From positions 276,629 through 340,628 of the forward strand of contig CAKMZB010000002.1 of the NCBI GenBank assembly GCA_929200315.1: a DNA stretch of 64,000 nt, in the 5' to 3' direction. The notes under the pieces are model-generated. The model made no database searches and was not told the DNA's origin. It saw only the letters and a program-made list of their open reading frames with translations. Each line of letters begins with the position of its first letter. The stretch's first letter is position 1. Positions 27,838 to 37,746 of the stretch are shown here, one piece after another. The translations under genes were made by a program, and so were the position numbers. This DNA is from an uncultured Alphaproteobacteria bacterium (GTDB lineage Bacteria > Pseudomonadota > Alphaproteobacteria > Rhizobiales > Rhizobiaceae).

Positions 27838-30638
27838 TGACCAACACCCTCGCCTTCACATTAGACGGCACCACCGTTTCCGCCGCTCCTGATGAAACCA
27901 TCTGGGAAGTGGCCAAGCGTGAGGGAACGCGCATTCCCCACCTTTGCCATCTCGATAAGCCGGGTTATCGGCCGGATGGGAATTGCCGGGCCTGCATGGT
28001 GGAGGTTGAGGGCGAGCGAGTGCTTGCGGCCTCCTGTGCAAGAAAAGTCAGCGAAGGCATGGTGGTGAAGACCGCTGGCGAGCGGGTTGAGAAATCCCGC
28101 GCCATGGTCTTTGAGCTCCTCGCCGCTGACATGAAGGCGCGGGATGAAGCTGCCGATGGTACCTCCTCCTTCTGGCAATGGGCTGAAAGTTTCGGGATCG
28201 ACGGGCGGGACCAGCGTCTACCGGGTTCCGATCCGCTGGATGCAGACGCCGATACAGATGCTGGGCACGACACCACCAACCCAGCCATTGCCGTCAATCT
28301 CGACGCCTGTATCGCCTGTAATCTGTGCGTGCGTGCCTGCCGAGAAGTGCAGGTCAACGACGTGCTCGGCATGGGCGAACGTGGGCATCATGCGATCCCG
28401 GTCTTCGACATTCACGACCCGATGGGCTTTTCCACCTGTGTGACCTGTGGCGAATGCGTGCAGGCCTGTCCTACTGGCGCGTTGTCTGAAAAAACCATGA
28501 TGAACGCGGATGCGACCAAGGTCGTGGTGGAGGAGTTCGACGCCTCTACCGATTCCGTCTGTCCCTTCTGCGGGGTTGGGTGCCTGACGACCGTTCACAC
28601 CAAGGACGATAAAATCGTGCGAGTTGATGGCCGGGATGGTCCGGCAAATGAAAACCGGCTCTGTGTGAAAGGGCGCTTTGGCTTCGACTATGCCATGTCG
28701 CCGGAACGCCTCACCAAGCCACTCATCCGCCGCGAGGATGTGCCGAAAGACGGCGCGATGGATGCACGGTTCATGAAGCCTTCAGACATTTTCCGCGAGG
28801 CGACCTGGGAGGAGGCTTTGTCGGTGGCGGCAAAAGGCCTGACCGACACGCGGGACAATCACGATGGCGGCGCGATTGCCGGTTTCGGCTCGGCCAAAGG
28901 TTCCAACGAAGAAGCCTATCTGTTCCAGAAATTTATCCGCCAGGGCTTTGGCACCAACAATGTCGACCATTGCACCCGCCTTTGCCACGCATCGTCGGTG
29001 GCGGCGCTTTTGGAGGGCGTCGGCTCGGGGGCCGTTTCTGCGCCGTTTACCGATGCGATGAAGGCCGATTGCGTCATTGTTATTGGCGCGCGGCCGGCCA
29101 CCAACCACCCGGTGGCGGCAACCTATTTCAAGCAGGCGGTGAAAGGCGGCATGAAGCTCGTGGTCATGGACCCGCGTGGGCAGGACCTCTTCCGCCACGC
29201 CGAGCATGCGGTGCAGTTCAAGCCCGGTACCGATGTCGCCATGCTGAACGCGATGATCCACACGATCATTGAGGAAGGATTGACCGACGAGCAGTACATT
29301 CAGGCCAATGCTTCCGGCTATGATGCACTGGTGGAGAAGGTGAAGGACTTTGCGCCGGAAGCCATGGCGCAGACTTGCGGCGTTCCAGCCGAGACGTTGC
29401 GCGCCGTTGCCCGCCTCTACGCTCGCTCGGAGCGGTCGATGATCTTCTGGGGCATGGGTATTTCCCAGCACACCCATGGCACGGACAATTCCCGCTGCCT
29501 CATCGCGCTGGCGCTGATCACCGGCCATGTCGGCCGCCCCGGCACGGGGCTGCACCCGCTGCGCGGGCAAAACAACGTGCAGGGCGCCTCCGATGCCGGG
29601 CTGATCCCGATGTTCTTTCCTGACTATCGTTCGGTGGAAAGCGCTGACATCCGCTCCGGGATGGAAGATTTCTGGGGCCGTTCGCTGGACCCCAAGAAGG
29701 GCCTGACCGTGGTTGAAACTATGGACGCGATCCATGCTGGCGACGTGAAGGCCATGTATATTATGGGCGAAAATCCGGCCATGTCTGATCCGGACCAGCA
29801 CCATGCCCGTGCAGCTCTCGCCAGGCTCGACCATCTGGTGGTGCAGGACATTTTTCTCACAGAGACCTGCTGGCATGCTGATGTCGTGCTGCCAGCGTCT
29901 GCCCATGCAGAAAAGCTCGGCACCTATTCCAACACCAACCGTCAGGTGCAGATCGGTCGTCCGGCTTTGCCGCTTCCGGGCAATGCGCGTCTGGACTGGG
30001 AATTGATCGTGGAGCTGGCCAATCGTTGCGGCCTCAATTGGACCTATAGCGATGTGCCGGACGTCTATGAGGAAATGCGCCAGGTCATGGCCTCCCTCGA
30101 CTATATGCCCTGGGACCGGCTGGAACGGGAGACCGTGACTTACCCGGTAAAAGGTGAGGGCGAAGAGGGACAGGCCGTGATCTTCGGCGATGGCTTCCCG
30201 ACCGAGGATTCGCGCGGCCGCATCGTCCCCGCCGACCTGCGCGCGCCGGACGAAGTGCCGGATGAAGATTATCCTATGGTGCTCACCACCGGTCGGGTGC
30301 TGGAACATTGGCACACCGGTGCCATGACCCGCCGCGCCGATGTGCTGGACAATATTGAGCCTGAAGGCTTCGCCGCCATGAACCCCCGCGAGATCGACCG
30401 GCTTGGTCTTGCCGCCGGTGATATGGTGGAGGTCGCCACCCGCCGCGGGACGATCGAAGCGCTACTGCGAGCGGACCGGGAAGTGGCCGACGGGATGATC
30501 TTCATCCCCTTCTGCTTCAACGAAGCACCAGCCAACGTGCTCACCAACCCGATGCTGGACCCATACGGCAAGATCCCGGAATTCAAGTTCTGCGCCGCCC
30601 GTGTGGTTTCTGCCGCTCAGCGAGAAGCGGCTGAATAA
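27837..30638 (+). CDS. fdsA: NAD-dependent formate dehydrogenase, molybdenum catalytic subunit
   Basis: A 933-residue bis-MGD molybdoenzyme oxidising formate to CO2. In order: a NuoG-like 2Fe-2S domain (C37, C50, C53, C67); two 4Fe-4S ferredoxin motifs (C158-C161-C164-C168 and C201-C204-C207-C211); the 4Fe-4S site of the catalytic domain (C242, C245, C249, C276); the molybdenum ligand C383 with adjacent H384 in RLCHASS (cysteine, not selenocysteine); then the molybdopterin-binding domains, ending with the C-terminal MopB_CT fold. It would be a cytoplasmic soluble complex with FdsB. The chaperone genes fdsC/fdhD and fdsD do not follow. Confidence 0.94.
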   Translation: MTNTLAFTLDGTTVSAAPDETIWEVAKREGTRIPHLCHLDKPGYRPDGNCRACMVEVEGERVLAASCARKVSEGMVVKTAGERVEKSRAMVFELLAADMKARDEAADGTSSFWQWAESFGIDGRDQRLPGSDPLDADADTDAGHDTTNPAIAVNLDACIACNLCVRACREVQVNDVLGMGERGHHAIPVFDIHDPMGFSTCVTCGECVQACPTGALSEKTMMNADATKVVVEEFDASTDSVCPFCGVGCLTTVHTKDDKIVRVDGRDGPANENRLCVKGRFGFDYAMSPERLTKPLIRREDVPKDGAMDARFMKPSDIFREATWEEALSVAAKGLTDTRDNHDGGAIAGFGSAKGSNEEAYLFQKFIRQGFGTNNVDHCTRLCHASSVAALLEGVGSGAVSAPFTDAMKADCVIVIGARPATNHPVAATYFKQAVKGGMKLVVMDPRGQDLFRHAEHAVQFKPGTDVAMLNAMIHTIIEEGLTDEQYIQANASGYDALVEKVKDFAPEAMAQTCGVPAETLRAVARLYARSERSMIFWGMGISQHTHGTDNSRCLIALALITGHVGRPGTGLHPLRGQNNVQGASDAGLIPMFFPDYRSVESADIRSGMEDFWGRSLDPKKGLTVVETMDAIHAGDVKAMYIMGENPAMSDPDQHHARAALARLDHLVVQDIFLTETCWHADVVLPASAHAEKLGTYSNTNRQVQIGRPALPLPGNARLDWELIVELANRCGLNWTYSDVPDVYEEMRQVMASLDYMPWDRLERETVTYPVKGEGEEGQAVIFGDGFPTEDSRGRIVPADLRAPDEVPDEDYPMVLTTGRVLEHWHTGAMTRRADVLDNIEPEGFAAMNPREIDRLGLAAGDMVEVATRRGTIEALLRADREVADGMIFIPFCFNEAPANVLTNPMLDPYGKIPEFKFCAARVVSAAQREAAE

Positions 30639-30746
30639 GCGGCCTGTGGAAAAGTTGGGAGAGGTAAATTGTTATTTGCCGACTCACATCTTTTGGGTGT
30701 GACCTAGTGAGGTTCAGATCTTCTATGGGCGGTGGGAGTGATTCCG

Positions 30747-31004
30747 ATGAAGAATGACTTTGCAAATGCTCCAGGTGACTTCACAGCACCGATCCGCATC
30801 CAGGCCCTGCGGGCCTTTGGTGAGGATGAGGCGGAACGCTGGCTGAATACGGGCTGGCGGGTCTTCAATAACCGCACACCGTTGGAAATGGCGCGCGGCA
30901 AAGCGGATGCGAGCCGGGTGATGGATTACATTTCCAACCTCACGGGTGCTGAAGAAATGCTCACCCGTGCGGCCCCCCGCATAAGGGCAAGTAGGAGCCT
31001 CTAG
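30747..31004 (+). CDS. DUF2384 (MbcA/ParS/Xre toxin-binding) domain protein, no toxin partner
   Basis: An 85-residue protein whose C-terminal two thirds fits the antitoxin-type DUF2384 domain: RWLNTGWRVFNNRTPLEMA, where the NRTPLE-like stretch is the family core. The Xre helix-turn-helix domain found in full Xre/MbcA antitoxins is missing, and no RES-domain toxin is encoded on either side. ATG 30747 has GGGAG eight bases before it; a GTG at 30732 is an alternative. It occupies the place where fdsD (delta subunit) is often found, but the sequence does not look like FdsD. Confidence 0.65.
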   Translation: MKNDFANAPGDFTAPIRIQALRAFGEDEAERWLNTGWRVFNNRTPLEMARGKADASRVMDYISNLTGAEEMLTRAAPRIRASRSL

Positions 31005-32239
31005 TCCTCCACCATTTGCGTGGCGACCACTGAGCCGTGTTCCAGTGTTTTGTGGACCGGGCATTTGTCGGCAATTTCCAGCACCTTGGCGCGGGTTTGC
31101 GCGTCAAGGTTCCCGCCAACGCTAATGCGCCGCTCGAAGCGGTCAATCCGGTTGCGTGCGGCTTGGTCCTCATCGCATTCGGCACAATCGGCGCCATGCA
31201 CCTTGCCATGACTGACTTCGACAGAGAGGTCCGGCAATTCAATTCCCTTGCGGTCGGCATACATGCGCAGCGTCATCGTGGTGCAGGCGCCAAGACCGGC
31301 GGCAACGAGATCATAGGGCGTGGGACCGGTGTCATCTCCACCATAGCTTTCCGGCTCGTCGGCAAAGAAAGCATGATGGCGCATCCGCACTGCTTGCTGG
31401 AACTTGCCTTGGCTCGTTTCGCTGACCTCAACATGGCCTTCTGCAGGAATGGCTGCTTCGGCCTCCGGAAGATAGCGCGTTGCCCATGAACCGATAACGT
31501 TTGCGGCGAAGACCGCATCTTCCCCACGGGTGAGGAGATGGTCGGCGCCATCGAGGGAGACGAAGCTCTTGGGGTGCTTGGCAGCAACGAAGATTGATGT
31601 CGCGTTCTCCACACCAACCTGCGGGTCGGTGGGCGAATGCAGCACGAGCAGAGCCTTTTTCAAATCGCCAATGCGCTGGGTCTGTGAGGCTTCGCGGGCA
31701 TCGTCGATGAACTGTTTTTCAATGCGGAATTTGCGTCCGCCGAGATCAACTTCTGCTGCACCTTCCCGCTCGATCGTCTCCACATCGTCACCCAGATTGT
31801 GCAGCACGTGTGCTGCTTCCATGGGCGAAGCGATGGTGACGACGGCTTTGGCTTCGGCAATCCGATGTGCCGCGGCAAGAACGGCGGTGCCGCCAAGCGA
31901 ATGACCAATCAAAAGTGCCGGAGCTTCATGATGAGCCCGCAGCCAGTCTGCCGCCTGCACCAGATCCTCGATGTTTGAAGAGAAATTGGTGGAAGCAAAC
32001 TCGCCTTTGGACGACCCGAGACCAGTAAAATCAAACCGCAGGACGGCGATGTTCTGGCGCGCCAGCTCCCCGGCAATCCGCCGGGCGGCGAGGATGTCCT
32101 TGGAGCAGGTGAAACAATGTGCAAACAGCGCATAGGCACGAGGCTTCGTCTTGCCGGGGTGGTTGGGTACATCCAGCCGCGCGGCGAGCTTTGCGCCATT
32201 GTGGCCTTCAAATTCGACGCGGATAGGGGAATTGGGCAT
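31001..32239 (-). CDS. Bifunctional alpha/beta hydrolase and OsmC-like protein
   Basis: A 412-residue fusion. Residues 1-260 are an alpha/beta-hydrolase with nucleophile S114 in GHSLGG, oxyanion segment ALFAHCFTCSKD and a late histidine in DGADHLL. Residues 270-412 are an OsmC/Ohr-type domain, with ESYGGDDTGPTPYDLVAAGLGACTTM carrying one of the two reactive cysteines and DKCPVHKTL the second. OsmC proteins reduce organic hydroperoxides. Such fusions are common in proteobacteria; the hydrolase substrate is not known. It is divergent from the LysR gene. Confidence 0.9.
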   Translation of the reverse strand: MPNSPIRVEFEGHNGAKLAARLDVPNHPGKTKPRAYALFAHCFTCSKDILAARRIAGELARQNIAVLRFDFTGLGSSKGEFASTNFSSNIEDLVQAADWLRAHHEAPALLIGHSLGGTAVLAAAHRIAEAKAVVTIASPMEAAHVLHNLGDDVETIEREGAAEVDLGGRKFRIEKQFIDDAREASQTQRIGDLKKALLVLHSPTDPQVGVENATSIFVAAKHPKSFVSLDGADHLLTRGEDAVFAANVIGSWATRYLPEAEAAIPAEGHVEVSETSQGKFQQAVRMRHHAFFADEPESYGGDDTGPTPYDLVAAGLGACTTMTLRMYADRKGIELPDLSVEVSHGKVHGADCAECDEDQAARNRIDRFERRISVGGNLDAQTRAKVLEIADKCPVHKTLEHGSVVATQMVED

Positions 32240-32327
32240 GGCCGGTACCGGATCTCGAGCGGGTTGGGATCAGATTGACATGGGGGCTTGGCAAGCGCCA
32301 TGACACCCTATCTGCCTACACGAGACC

Positions 32328-33257
32328 GTGACCTTGGCTGAACGGATCGCTCATCTTGGCGCCCTGCGCGCCTTTGAAGCTGCTGCCCGGCATCTGAGCT
32401 TTCAGAAGGCTGCCGAAGAGCTTGGTCTGACGCCATCGGCGATCTCGCACCAGATCCGCACGCTGGAAACCTATCTCGACGCGCGCCTGTTTGAGCGTCG
32501 CACCCGTGCCGTGGCTTTGACCGAAGCGGGGCAAGCACTGCTTCCGGGGGTGGGTGACGGGTTCCGTCAGATCGAAAGCGCAGTGCGGCAGGTTCGCTCT
32601 TTGCGCAATGGAGCGGTGATTGTGGTCACCACCGGCCCGTCCTTTGCCTCCAAGTGGCTGGTGCCACGGCTCTACACATTTGAGGAGGAAAACCCGCAGA
32701 TCGAGGTGCGCATTACCACGACCGCGCGGATGATTGATCTGACGCGGGAAGATGTGGATGTCGCCATTCGCCATGGGCGGGGACCGTATGAGGGATTGCA
32801 GAGCGTGCGGTTGTTTGGCGAAGCTTATGCGCCGATCTGTTCACCTGCGGTTGCTGACAGTCTCGATGGGCCGGAGGCGTTGGCCGCGCAGCGGTTGCTT
32901 TATGATGATTCCACCGCGCTGCCTGGCCCTGTCCCGGATTGGGAGGATTGGTTCAAGGAAGCCGGGGTGTCCGGTAAGGCGGTTCAGCAAGCAATGGCGA
33001 ATGGTCGCCATGTGAAGCAGACCGATCATGGTCTTCAGGCAGCTATCGACGGTGTTGGGGTGTTGTTTGGACGGCTCGCGATCGCGGCGCCTGATATGGT
33101 GGCCGGGCGTTTGGTACAGCCGTTCGGGCCAACGCTGCCATCACCCTATGGCTACCACTTCGTCACCCGCCCGGATCGGCTTCGCGAAAAGCCGATGGCG
33201 GCATTCCTTGCCTGGCTACAGGCGCAGGTGGCTCAAATCCCTGGAGTGCCAGACTAG
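32328..33257 (+). CDS. LysR-family transcriptional regulator, GcvA type
   Basis: A 309-residue regulator. The N-terminal winged helix-turn-helix has LRAFEAAARHLSFQKAAEEL, then LTPSAISHQIRTLE as the recognition helix region; the LysR substrate-binding domain follows from about residue 95. The motif set (HLSFQKAAEELGLTPSAISHQ) is that of the GcvA/AmpR branch. It starts at GTG 32328, 88 bases from the divergent hydrolase-OsmC gene, which is a plausible target. The effector is unknown. Confidence 0.9.
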   Translation: MTLAERIAHLGALRAFEAAARHLSFQKAAEELGLTPSAISHQIRTLETYLDARLFERRTRAVALTEAGQALLPGVGDGFRQIESAVRQVRSLRNGAVIVVTTGPSFASKWLVPRLYTFEEENPQIEVRITTTARMIDLTREDVDVAIRHGRGPYEGLQSVRLFGEAYAPICSPAVADSLDGPEALAAQRLLYDDSTALPGPVPDWEDWFKEAGVSGKAVQQAMANGRHVKQTDHGLQAAIDGVGVLFGRLAIAAPDMVAGRLVQPFGPTLPSPYGYHFVTRPDRLREKPMAAFLAWLQAQVAQIPGVPD

Positions 33258-33391
33258 TCGGCGCGGCTGCCGCGGACGAGGTTCCAGAGTTCTGCCAGAG
33301 CCTGCATACGGTGGCAGCCGGCCATACGGCGCAGACGGGCCGGGCCTGCTGTGAGGAAACGTTCGGGTGCGGTGCAAGGGTTACGTGTCAT
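33254..33391 (-). CDS. Possible 45-residue basic small protein
   Basis: A short frame with an ATG and GAAAGG about nine bases upstream, encoding a basic peptide with RLRRMAGCHRMQALAELWN in the middle. It overlaps the LysR stop by three bases and lies in the gap between convergent neighbours. No family is recognised; chance is possible. Confidence 0.25.
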   Translation of the reverse strand: MTRNPCTAPERFLTAGPARLRRMAGCHRMQALAELWNLVRGSRAD

Positions 33392-33501
33392 GGGACAAGA
33401 CCTTTCGGGCGTTGGTCGGTGAGGCCAATCTGGCCAATCACCGCCCGCCCGACAAAGGATAAGAAATCCCTTGTGAATGAGTAAAATTCATCTGTTAAGA
33501 T

Positions 33502-34992
33502 CTAAATCCCAAAGAGTGTAGCGTATTTGGTCTCCAGATAGGTGAGCAAAGGTTCACTGGAGAGCTTCTGACTACTAGCGTTTTCAACGATTGCACCCGG
33601 CTCATTTACGCTCGCCTTAGTGTGCACATTTTCGCGCAACCATGAAAGAACGGCACCCGTCTCACCGCGCGCAAGCTGTGCATCTAGGTCCGGCACGGCG
33701 GCGCGGAGTGCCTCGTTCAATTGCGCGGCATAGATGTTGCCGAGGGAGTAGGTTGGGAAATAGCCAAAAAGGCCAACGGACCAATGGACGTCCTGCAGCA
33801 ATCCGTGGGCCGGGTCCGGCACGGCGAGGCCGAAATCCCGCTCAAAGCGCGTGTTCCAGGCCTCCTCCAGATCGGCGACTTCCAGATCGCCGCCGATGAG
33901 GTCTCGCTCCAGCTCAAAACGCAGCAGGACGTGAAGGTTGTAATGCACTTCATCTGCCTCGGTGCGGATAAAGCCGGTTTCGACCCGGTTCACCGCGCGG
34001 TGGAAAGCCTGAGCGTCGCCGAGCCCCATTGCGCCGAGATGCTCTTTGGCGAGAGGGTAGAGATGGGTGCAGAACTGCGCGCTGCGGCCGATCTGGTTTT
34101 CCCAAAGGCGCGATTGGCTTTCATGCACTCCCATGGACACGCTCGCTCCGGCGGGCTGACCCTCAAGGTCGGCAGGCAGGCCCTGTTCGTAAAGTGCATG
34201 GCCCAACTCATGGATGGTTGAGTAGAGGCAGCCCATCGGGTTTGCCTCATCCACCCGCGTGGTGATGCGCACATCGTTGTTGCTGCCTGAAGAGAAGGGG
34301 TGGACGGACAAGTCGAGCCGACCGGCGGTGAAATTGTAGCCAGTGATTTCAGCGACCTTATGGGCCAGCGTCATTTGCCCATCTTTGTTGGACGTGCCGG
34401 AGAAGTTCGGCTGTGCATCGCTCTTGGCCGCAATCGCTTCACGAAGCGCTGTGAGGCGTGGACGCAGGCCTTCCAGCAGCGGCTGCAATTGGGCGACCGT
34501 CATCCCCGGCTCATAGACATCAAGCAGCGCATCATAGAGCGGGCCATCGCCTTCGTGGACGGCGGCTGCCTCCTCACGGCGCAGGGCCACAATTTCTTCA
34601 AGATGGGGCAGAAAGAGTGGCACATCATTGGTGGCCCGCGCCTTCGCCCAGACGCCCTGGGCGATGGCGGTTTTTTTCGCGATAGCTTGAGCTAAGTCCG
34701 CTGGGATACGACTGGCGCGTTTGGTCTCGTGGGCAATGAGACGCAGATTCGCGGCTTCCGCCGGAGATCGGTCGATCTTTTCAGCCCCCGCATCCGCCAG
34801 CAGATCGGCGACACGCCCATCCGTGCGACGCGTATGGACCGCTGCTTCTAACGCGCCCATTTGCTCGGCCCGGGCGGGTGCACCTTTCTCCGGCATCATC
34901 ACCTCCTGGTCCCAGGAGAGAATTCCAGCCGCGGTAGAAAGTGCACGGGTCTGGCGCACGTGGTCGATAAGGGCGTCGTAGGCGGTCATCAT
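33502..34992 (-). CDS. M32 family metallocarboxypeptidase
   Basis: A 496-residue zinc carboxypeptidase of the thermostable carboxypeptidase Taq family, removing C-terminal residues from peptides in the cytoplasm. The zinc motif is H261-E-L-G-H265, and downstream family motifs include MGVHESQSRLWEN and GYFPTYSLGN. Length is normal for M32. An alternative start one codon later is possible (MMTAYDAL). It lies 27 bases from the start-side neighbour gloB on the same strand. Confidence 0.93.
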   Translation of the reverse strand: MMTAYDALIDHVRQTRALSTAAGILSWDQEVMMPEKGAPARAEQMGALEAAVHTRRTDGRVADLLADAGAEKIDRSPAEAANLRLIAHETKRASRIPADLAQAIAKKTAIAQGVWAKARATNDVPLFLPHLEEIVALRREEAAAVHEGDGPLYDALLDVYEPGMTVAQLQPLLEGLRPRLTALREAIAAKSDAQPNFSGTSNKDGQMTLAHKVAEITGYNFTAGRLDLSVHPFSSGSNNDVRITTRVDEANPMGCLYSTIHELGHALYEQGLPADLEGQPAGASVSMGVHESQSRLWENQIGRSAQFCTHLYPLAKEHLGAMGLGDAQAFHRAVNRVETGFIRTEADEVHYNLHVLLRFELERDLIGGDLEVADLEEAWNTRFERDFGLAVPDPAHGLLQDVHWSVGLFGYFPTYSLGNIYAAQLNEALRAAVPDLDAQLARGETGAVLSWLRENVHTKASVNEPGAIVENASSQKLSSEPLLTYLETKYATLFGI

Positions 34993-35019
34993 GTGGCTCC
35001 GAAATTGCAGTGCTGCGGA

Positions 35020-35793
35020 TTAGGCGCGGTCCTTGCGGGCGCGAATTTCGGTGAACACCTCTTCATCGCTTGCGCTCTCCATGCCGAGATTGGCGCGGAT
35101 GGCGGGGTCGTGCGGGCGCAGGAAGGGGTTGGTTGCCTTCTCCTTGGCGATGGTGGTCGGCAAAGTTGGCTTGCCGTCATCACGAAGCTGCTCAATCTCG
35201 CGAGCGCGGGCAGTCAGCTCTTCATTGTTGGGGTCAATTGTGACGGCAAATTTGGCGTTAGAGAGCGTGTATTCGTGGCCTGCATAGACCTTGGTGTCCT
35301 CCGGCAGGGCGGCAAGGCGCTGCAAGCTCTCATGCATCTGCCTGGGCGTGCCTTCAAAAATGCGGCCGCAGCCAAGGGCAAAGAGCGCATCGGCGGCAAA
35401 GAGCAGTTTTTGGTCGGGGAAGTGATAGGCGATCTGCCCGAGCGTATGGCCAGGCGTTGCGATGACCTCGACCCGGTGTCCGCCAACCTCAAATGCGTCG
35501 CCATCTTTCACCGCGTTGTCGATCCCTGGAATGCGATCGGCTTCGGCCTCCGGTCCGATGATCGTACAATCATGCTCACCCTTCAGCACAGCGTTTGCCT
35601 CCACATGGTCGGGGTGGTGATGGGTGGTGAGAATGTGGGTGAGGCTGTAGCGTTTGTCGGCCAGAACATCAGCAATGGGCTCATGTTCTGGCGCGTCGAT
35701 GGAGATCGTGGTGCCGTTTTCGGGGTCGTGAAGAATGACGGCGTAATTGTCTTCACGTGCGGGGAACTGGAAAACCTTCAGCTTCGTGGCCAT
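35020..35793 (-). CDS. gloB: Hydroxyacylglutathione hydrolase (glyoxalase II)
   Basis: A 257-residue metallo-beta-lactamase-fold enzyme that hydrolyses S-D-lactoylglutathione to D-lactate and glutathione. The metal motif THHHPDH has H58, H60, D62 and H63; further ligands lie in TPGHTLGQ and CGRIFEG. The C-terminal substrate domain is present with the ATNPFLR segment. It is divergent from the methyltransferase gene at 35838, a pairing often seen in Hyphomicrobiales. Confidence 0.94.
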   Translation of the reverse strand: MATKLKVFQFPAREDNYAVILHDPENGTTISIDAPEHEPIADVLADKRYSLTHILTTHHHPDHVEANAVLKGEHDCTIIGPEAEADRIPGIDNAVKDGDAFEVGGHRVEVIATPGHTLGQIAYHFPDQKLLFAADALFALGCGRIFEGTPRQMHESLQRLAALPEDTKVYAGHEYTLSNAKFAVTIDPNNEELTARAREIEQLRDDGKPTLPTTIAKEKATNPFLRPHDPAIRANLGMESASDEEVFTEIRARKDRA

Positions 35794-35837
35794 GTTAGTC
35801 TCATCTTGTTCGTCTCAGGGCTAAGGCGCTTCCTATC

Positions 35838-36581
35838 ATGCATCTCGATATTGTCGATCTGCGCGCCTTTTATGACAGTCCGTTGGGACAGGTCGCTGAG
35901 CGGTCCATTGGCACAGCATTGCAATCAATCTGGTCGCCGCTTTCCGGCGAGCGGCTGGTGGGGCTTGGCCACACTGCCCCCTGGTTGGACCGGTTTGCGC
36001 CCGATGCGGAGCGGGTCATATCGCTGCAAGTCGCTCGCCATGGAGCGATGAAATGGCCGGCTGGGAAGTCTTGCTCGACGGCTTTGGTGTTTGACGAGGA
36101 ACTGCCGCTGCCGGATGCGAGCATCGACCGCATTCTCCTCGTCCATACGTTGGAACATTGTGAAGCTGCGCGCGAAACTCTGACGGAGCTCTGGCGTGTG
36201 CTGGCCCCCGGTGGGCGGCTTGTTATTGTGGTGCCGAACCGGCGCGGTGTCTGGGCGCGTCTGGATCATACACCGTTTGGCGCGGGTCGGCCCTATTCGG
36301 CGGGACAGCTCTCGCGGCTTCTCGTTGCCAATTCCTTCACCCCGACGGCGAGCGCTACTGCACTCGGTTTTCCGCCAATGCCCGGGCGCTGGTGGCACCG
36401 CAGCGCTGGCGGCGTGGAGCGGCTGACCCGCAAGACCATGCCTATGGTGGCAGGAGCAATTGTCATGGAAGCGACCAAGCGCATTCATCAGGGCGTTCCA
36501 GCGCGGCAACGCAAGTCCCGCCGGGTCTTCGTACCGGTGCTCGCGCCGCAGGGGGCCGCCAAGGATAGGGGCGAGGGCTAG
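35838..36581 (+). CDS. Class I SAM-dependent methyltransferase
   Basis: A 247-residue protein with a methyltransferase_11-type core. [14 protein letters not shown] near residue 40 is a degenerate motif [20 protein letters not shown] near 92 is motif post-II/IV, and [16 protein letters not shown] near 118 is the common core strand. The canonical GxGxG is modified (GLGH), so it may be a divergent or regulatory member. The substrate is unknown. A 58-base gap separates it from hisC. Confidence 0.85.
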   Translation: MHLDIVDLRAFYDSPLGQVAERSIGTALQSIWSPLSGERLVGLGHTAPWLDRFAPDAERVISLQVARHGAMKWPAGKSCSTALVFDEELPLPDASIDRILLVHTLEHCEAARETLTELWRVLAPGGRLVIVVPNRRGVWARLDHTPFGAGRPYSAGQLSRLLVANSFTPTASATALGFPPMPGRWWHRSAGGVERLTRKTMPMVAGAIVMEATKRIHQGVPARQRKSRRVFVPVLAPQGAAKDRGEG

Positions 36582-36639
36582 AAAGCGCCGCGCACGCACC
36601 GTAAGACGGCGCAGGACACAACAAGACCGTAGCAACACC

Positions 36640-37746
36640 ATGGCCACCGCAGACCAGATCCGCCCGCAGCCCAACCCCGGCACGCTGGACATCGACGCTT
36701 ATGTTCCCGGCAAGTCGGCGGTGCCTGCTGGCGTGAAACTGCACAAATTGTCGGCTAACGAAACGCCGCTTGGCCCGAGCCCTGCGGCGAAAGAAGCCTA
36801 TGCGGCTTTGGCCGGATCGCTTGAAGATTACCCCGACGGCTCCTCAAGCGAATTGCGCGAGGCGATTGCCCGCCGACACGGGCTGAATGCCGGCAACATT
36901 GTCGTCGGCAATGGGTCGGACGAGCTGCTTTGCCTTCTGGCCAAGACCTATCTGCGCGCCGGGGACGAGGCGATCTACACCGAGCACGGCTTCCTTGTGT
37001 ACCGGATTGAAATCCTCGCTGCCGGAGCGACGCCCGTTATCGCGCCTGAAAGGGACAAGACCACCGATGTGGATGCGATCCTTGAGCGCGTGACGGATAA
37101 GACGCGGATGGTTTTCCTCGCCAATCCCAACAACCCGACCGGCACCTACATACCGATGTCGGACGTGCGCCGCCTGCATGAGGGTCTGCCATCTAATGTG
37201 CTGCTCGTGCTCGATGCAGCCTATGCTGAATATGTGCGCCGCAACGATTATGAGTCCGGCGTGGAGCTCGTCGCTGAGAGCGAGAACGTTGTGATGACGC
37301 GCACCTTCTCCAAGATCCATGGCCTTGCCGGGCTGCGGGTTGGCTGGCTCTATGGGCCGGACCATGTGGTTGACGCGCTGAACCGGGTGCGTGGACCCTT
37401 CAACGTCAGCGCTGCCGCCCACGCCGCCGCCATCGCCGCGATTTCCGACCGCGACCACGTGGACGCTTCCGTCGCGCATAATGATGAATGGCGCGAATGG
37501 ACAACGGTGGAGCTGAAAAAGCTCGATCTTGGTGTGACACCGAGCGTTGGCAATTTCCTGCTTGTGCATTTCCCCTCTGAAACAGGTCGCACAGCCGCCG
37601 AGGCTGATGCTTACCTGACCGAACGCGGCTATGTGCTGCGGCGGGTGGCAGGTTATGGTCTGCCGGACGCTTTGCGCATGACCATTGGCACTGAAGAGGC
37701 CTGCCGCGGTACGGTTGCTGCGCTGGCGGAGTTCCTCAATGACTGA
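36640..37746 (+). CDS. hisC: Histidinol-phosphate aminotransferase
   Basis: A 368-residue class II aminotransferase of fold type I. The PLP lysine is K225 in [10 protein letters not shown]164 lies in NPNNPTG, D192-Y195 in LDAAYAEY, and R234 nearby binds the substrate phosphate or carboxylate. It acts in histidine synthesis and often also accepts aromatic amino acids, which fits its coupling with tyrC. ATG 36640 is used; the frame is open far upstream but the family begins here. Its end overlaps the tyrC start by eight bases. Confidence 0.93.
   Translation: MATADQIRPQPNPGTLDIDAYVPGKSAVPAGVKLHKLSANETPLGPSPAAKEAYAALAGSLEDYPDGSSSELREAIARRHGLNAGNIVVGNGSDELLCLLAKTYLRAGDEAIYTEHGFLVYRIEILAAGATPVIAPERDKTTDVDAILERVTDKTRMVFLANPNNPTGTYIPMSDVRRLHEGLPSNVLLVLDAAYAEYVRRNDYESGVELVAESENVVMTRTFSKIHGLAGLRVGWLYGPDHVVDALNRVRGPFNVSAAAHAAAIAAISDRDHVDASVAHNDEWREWTTVELKKLDLGVTPSVGNFLLVHFPSETGRTAAEADAYLTERGYVLRRVAGYGLPDALRMTIGTEEACRGTVAALAEFLND

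Noticed and set aside
28782-30314. A 510-codon minus-strand open frame inside fdsA
   Set aside because: Antisense shadow; the plus strand encodes an intact molybdoenzyme with all cluster ligands.
30680-30712. CRP-like site TCACA...TGTGA before the DUF2384 gene
   Set aside because: The half-sites are in the opposite order to the CRP/FNR consensus and the spacing does not fit; probably chance.
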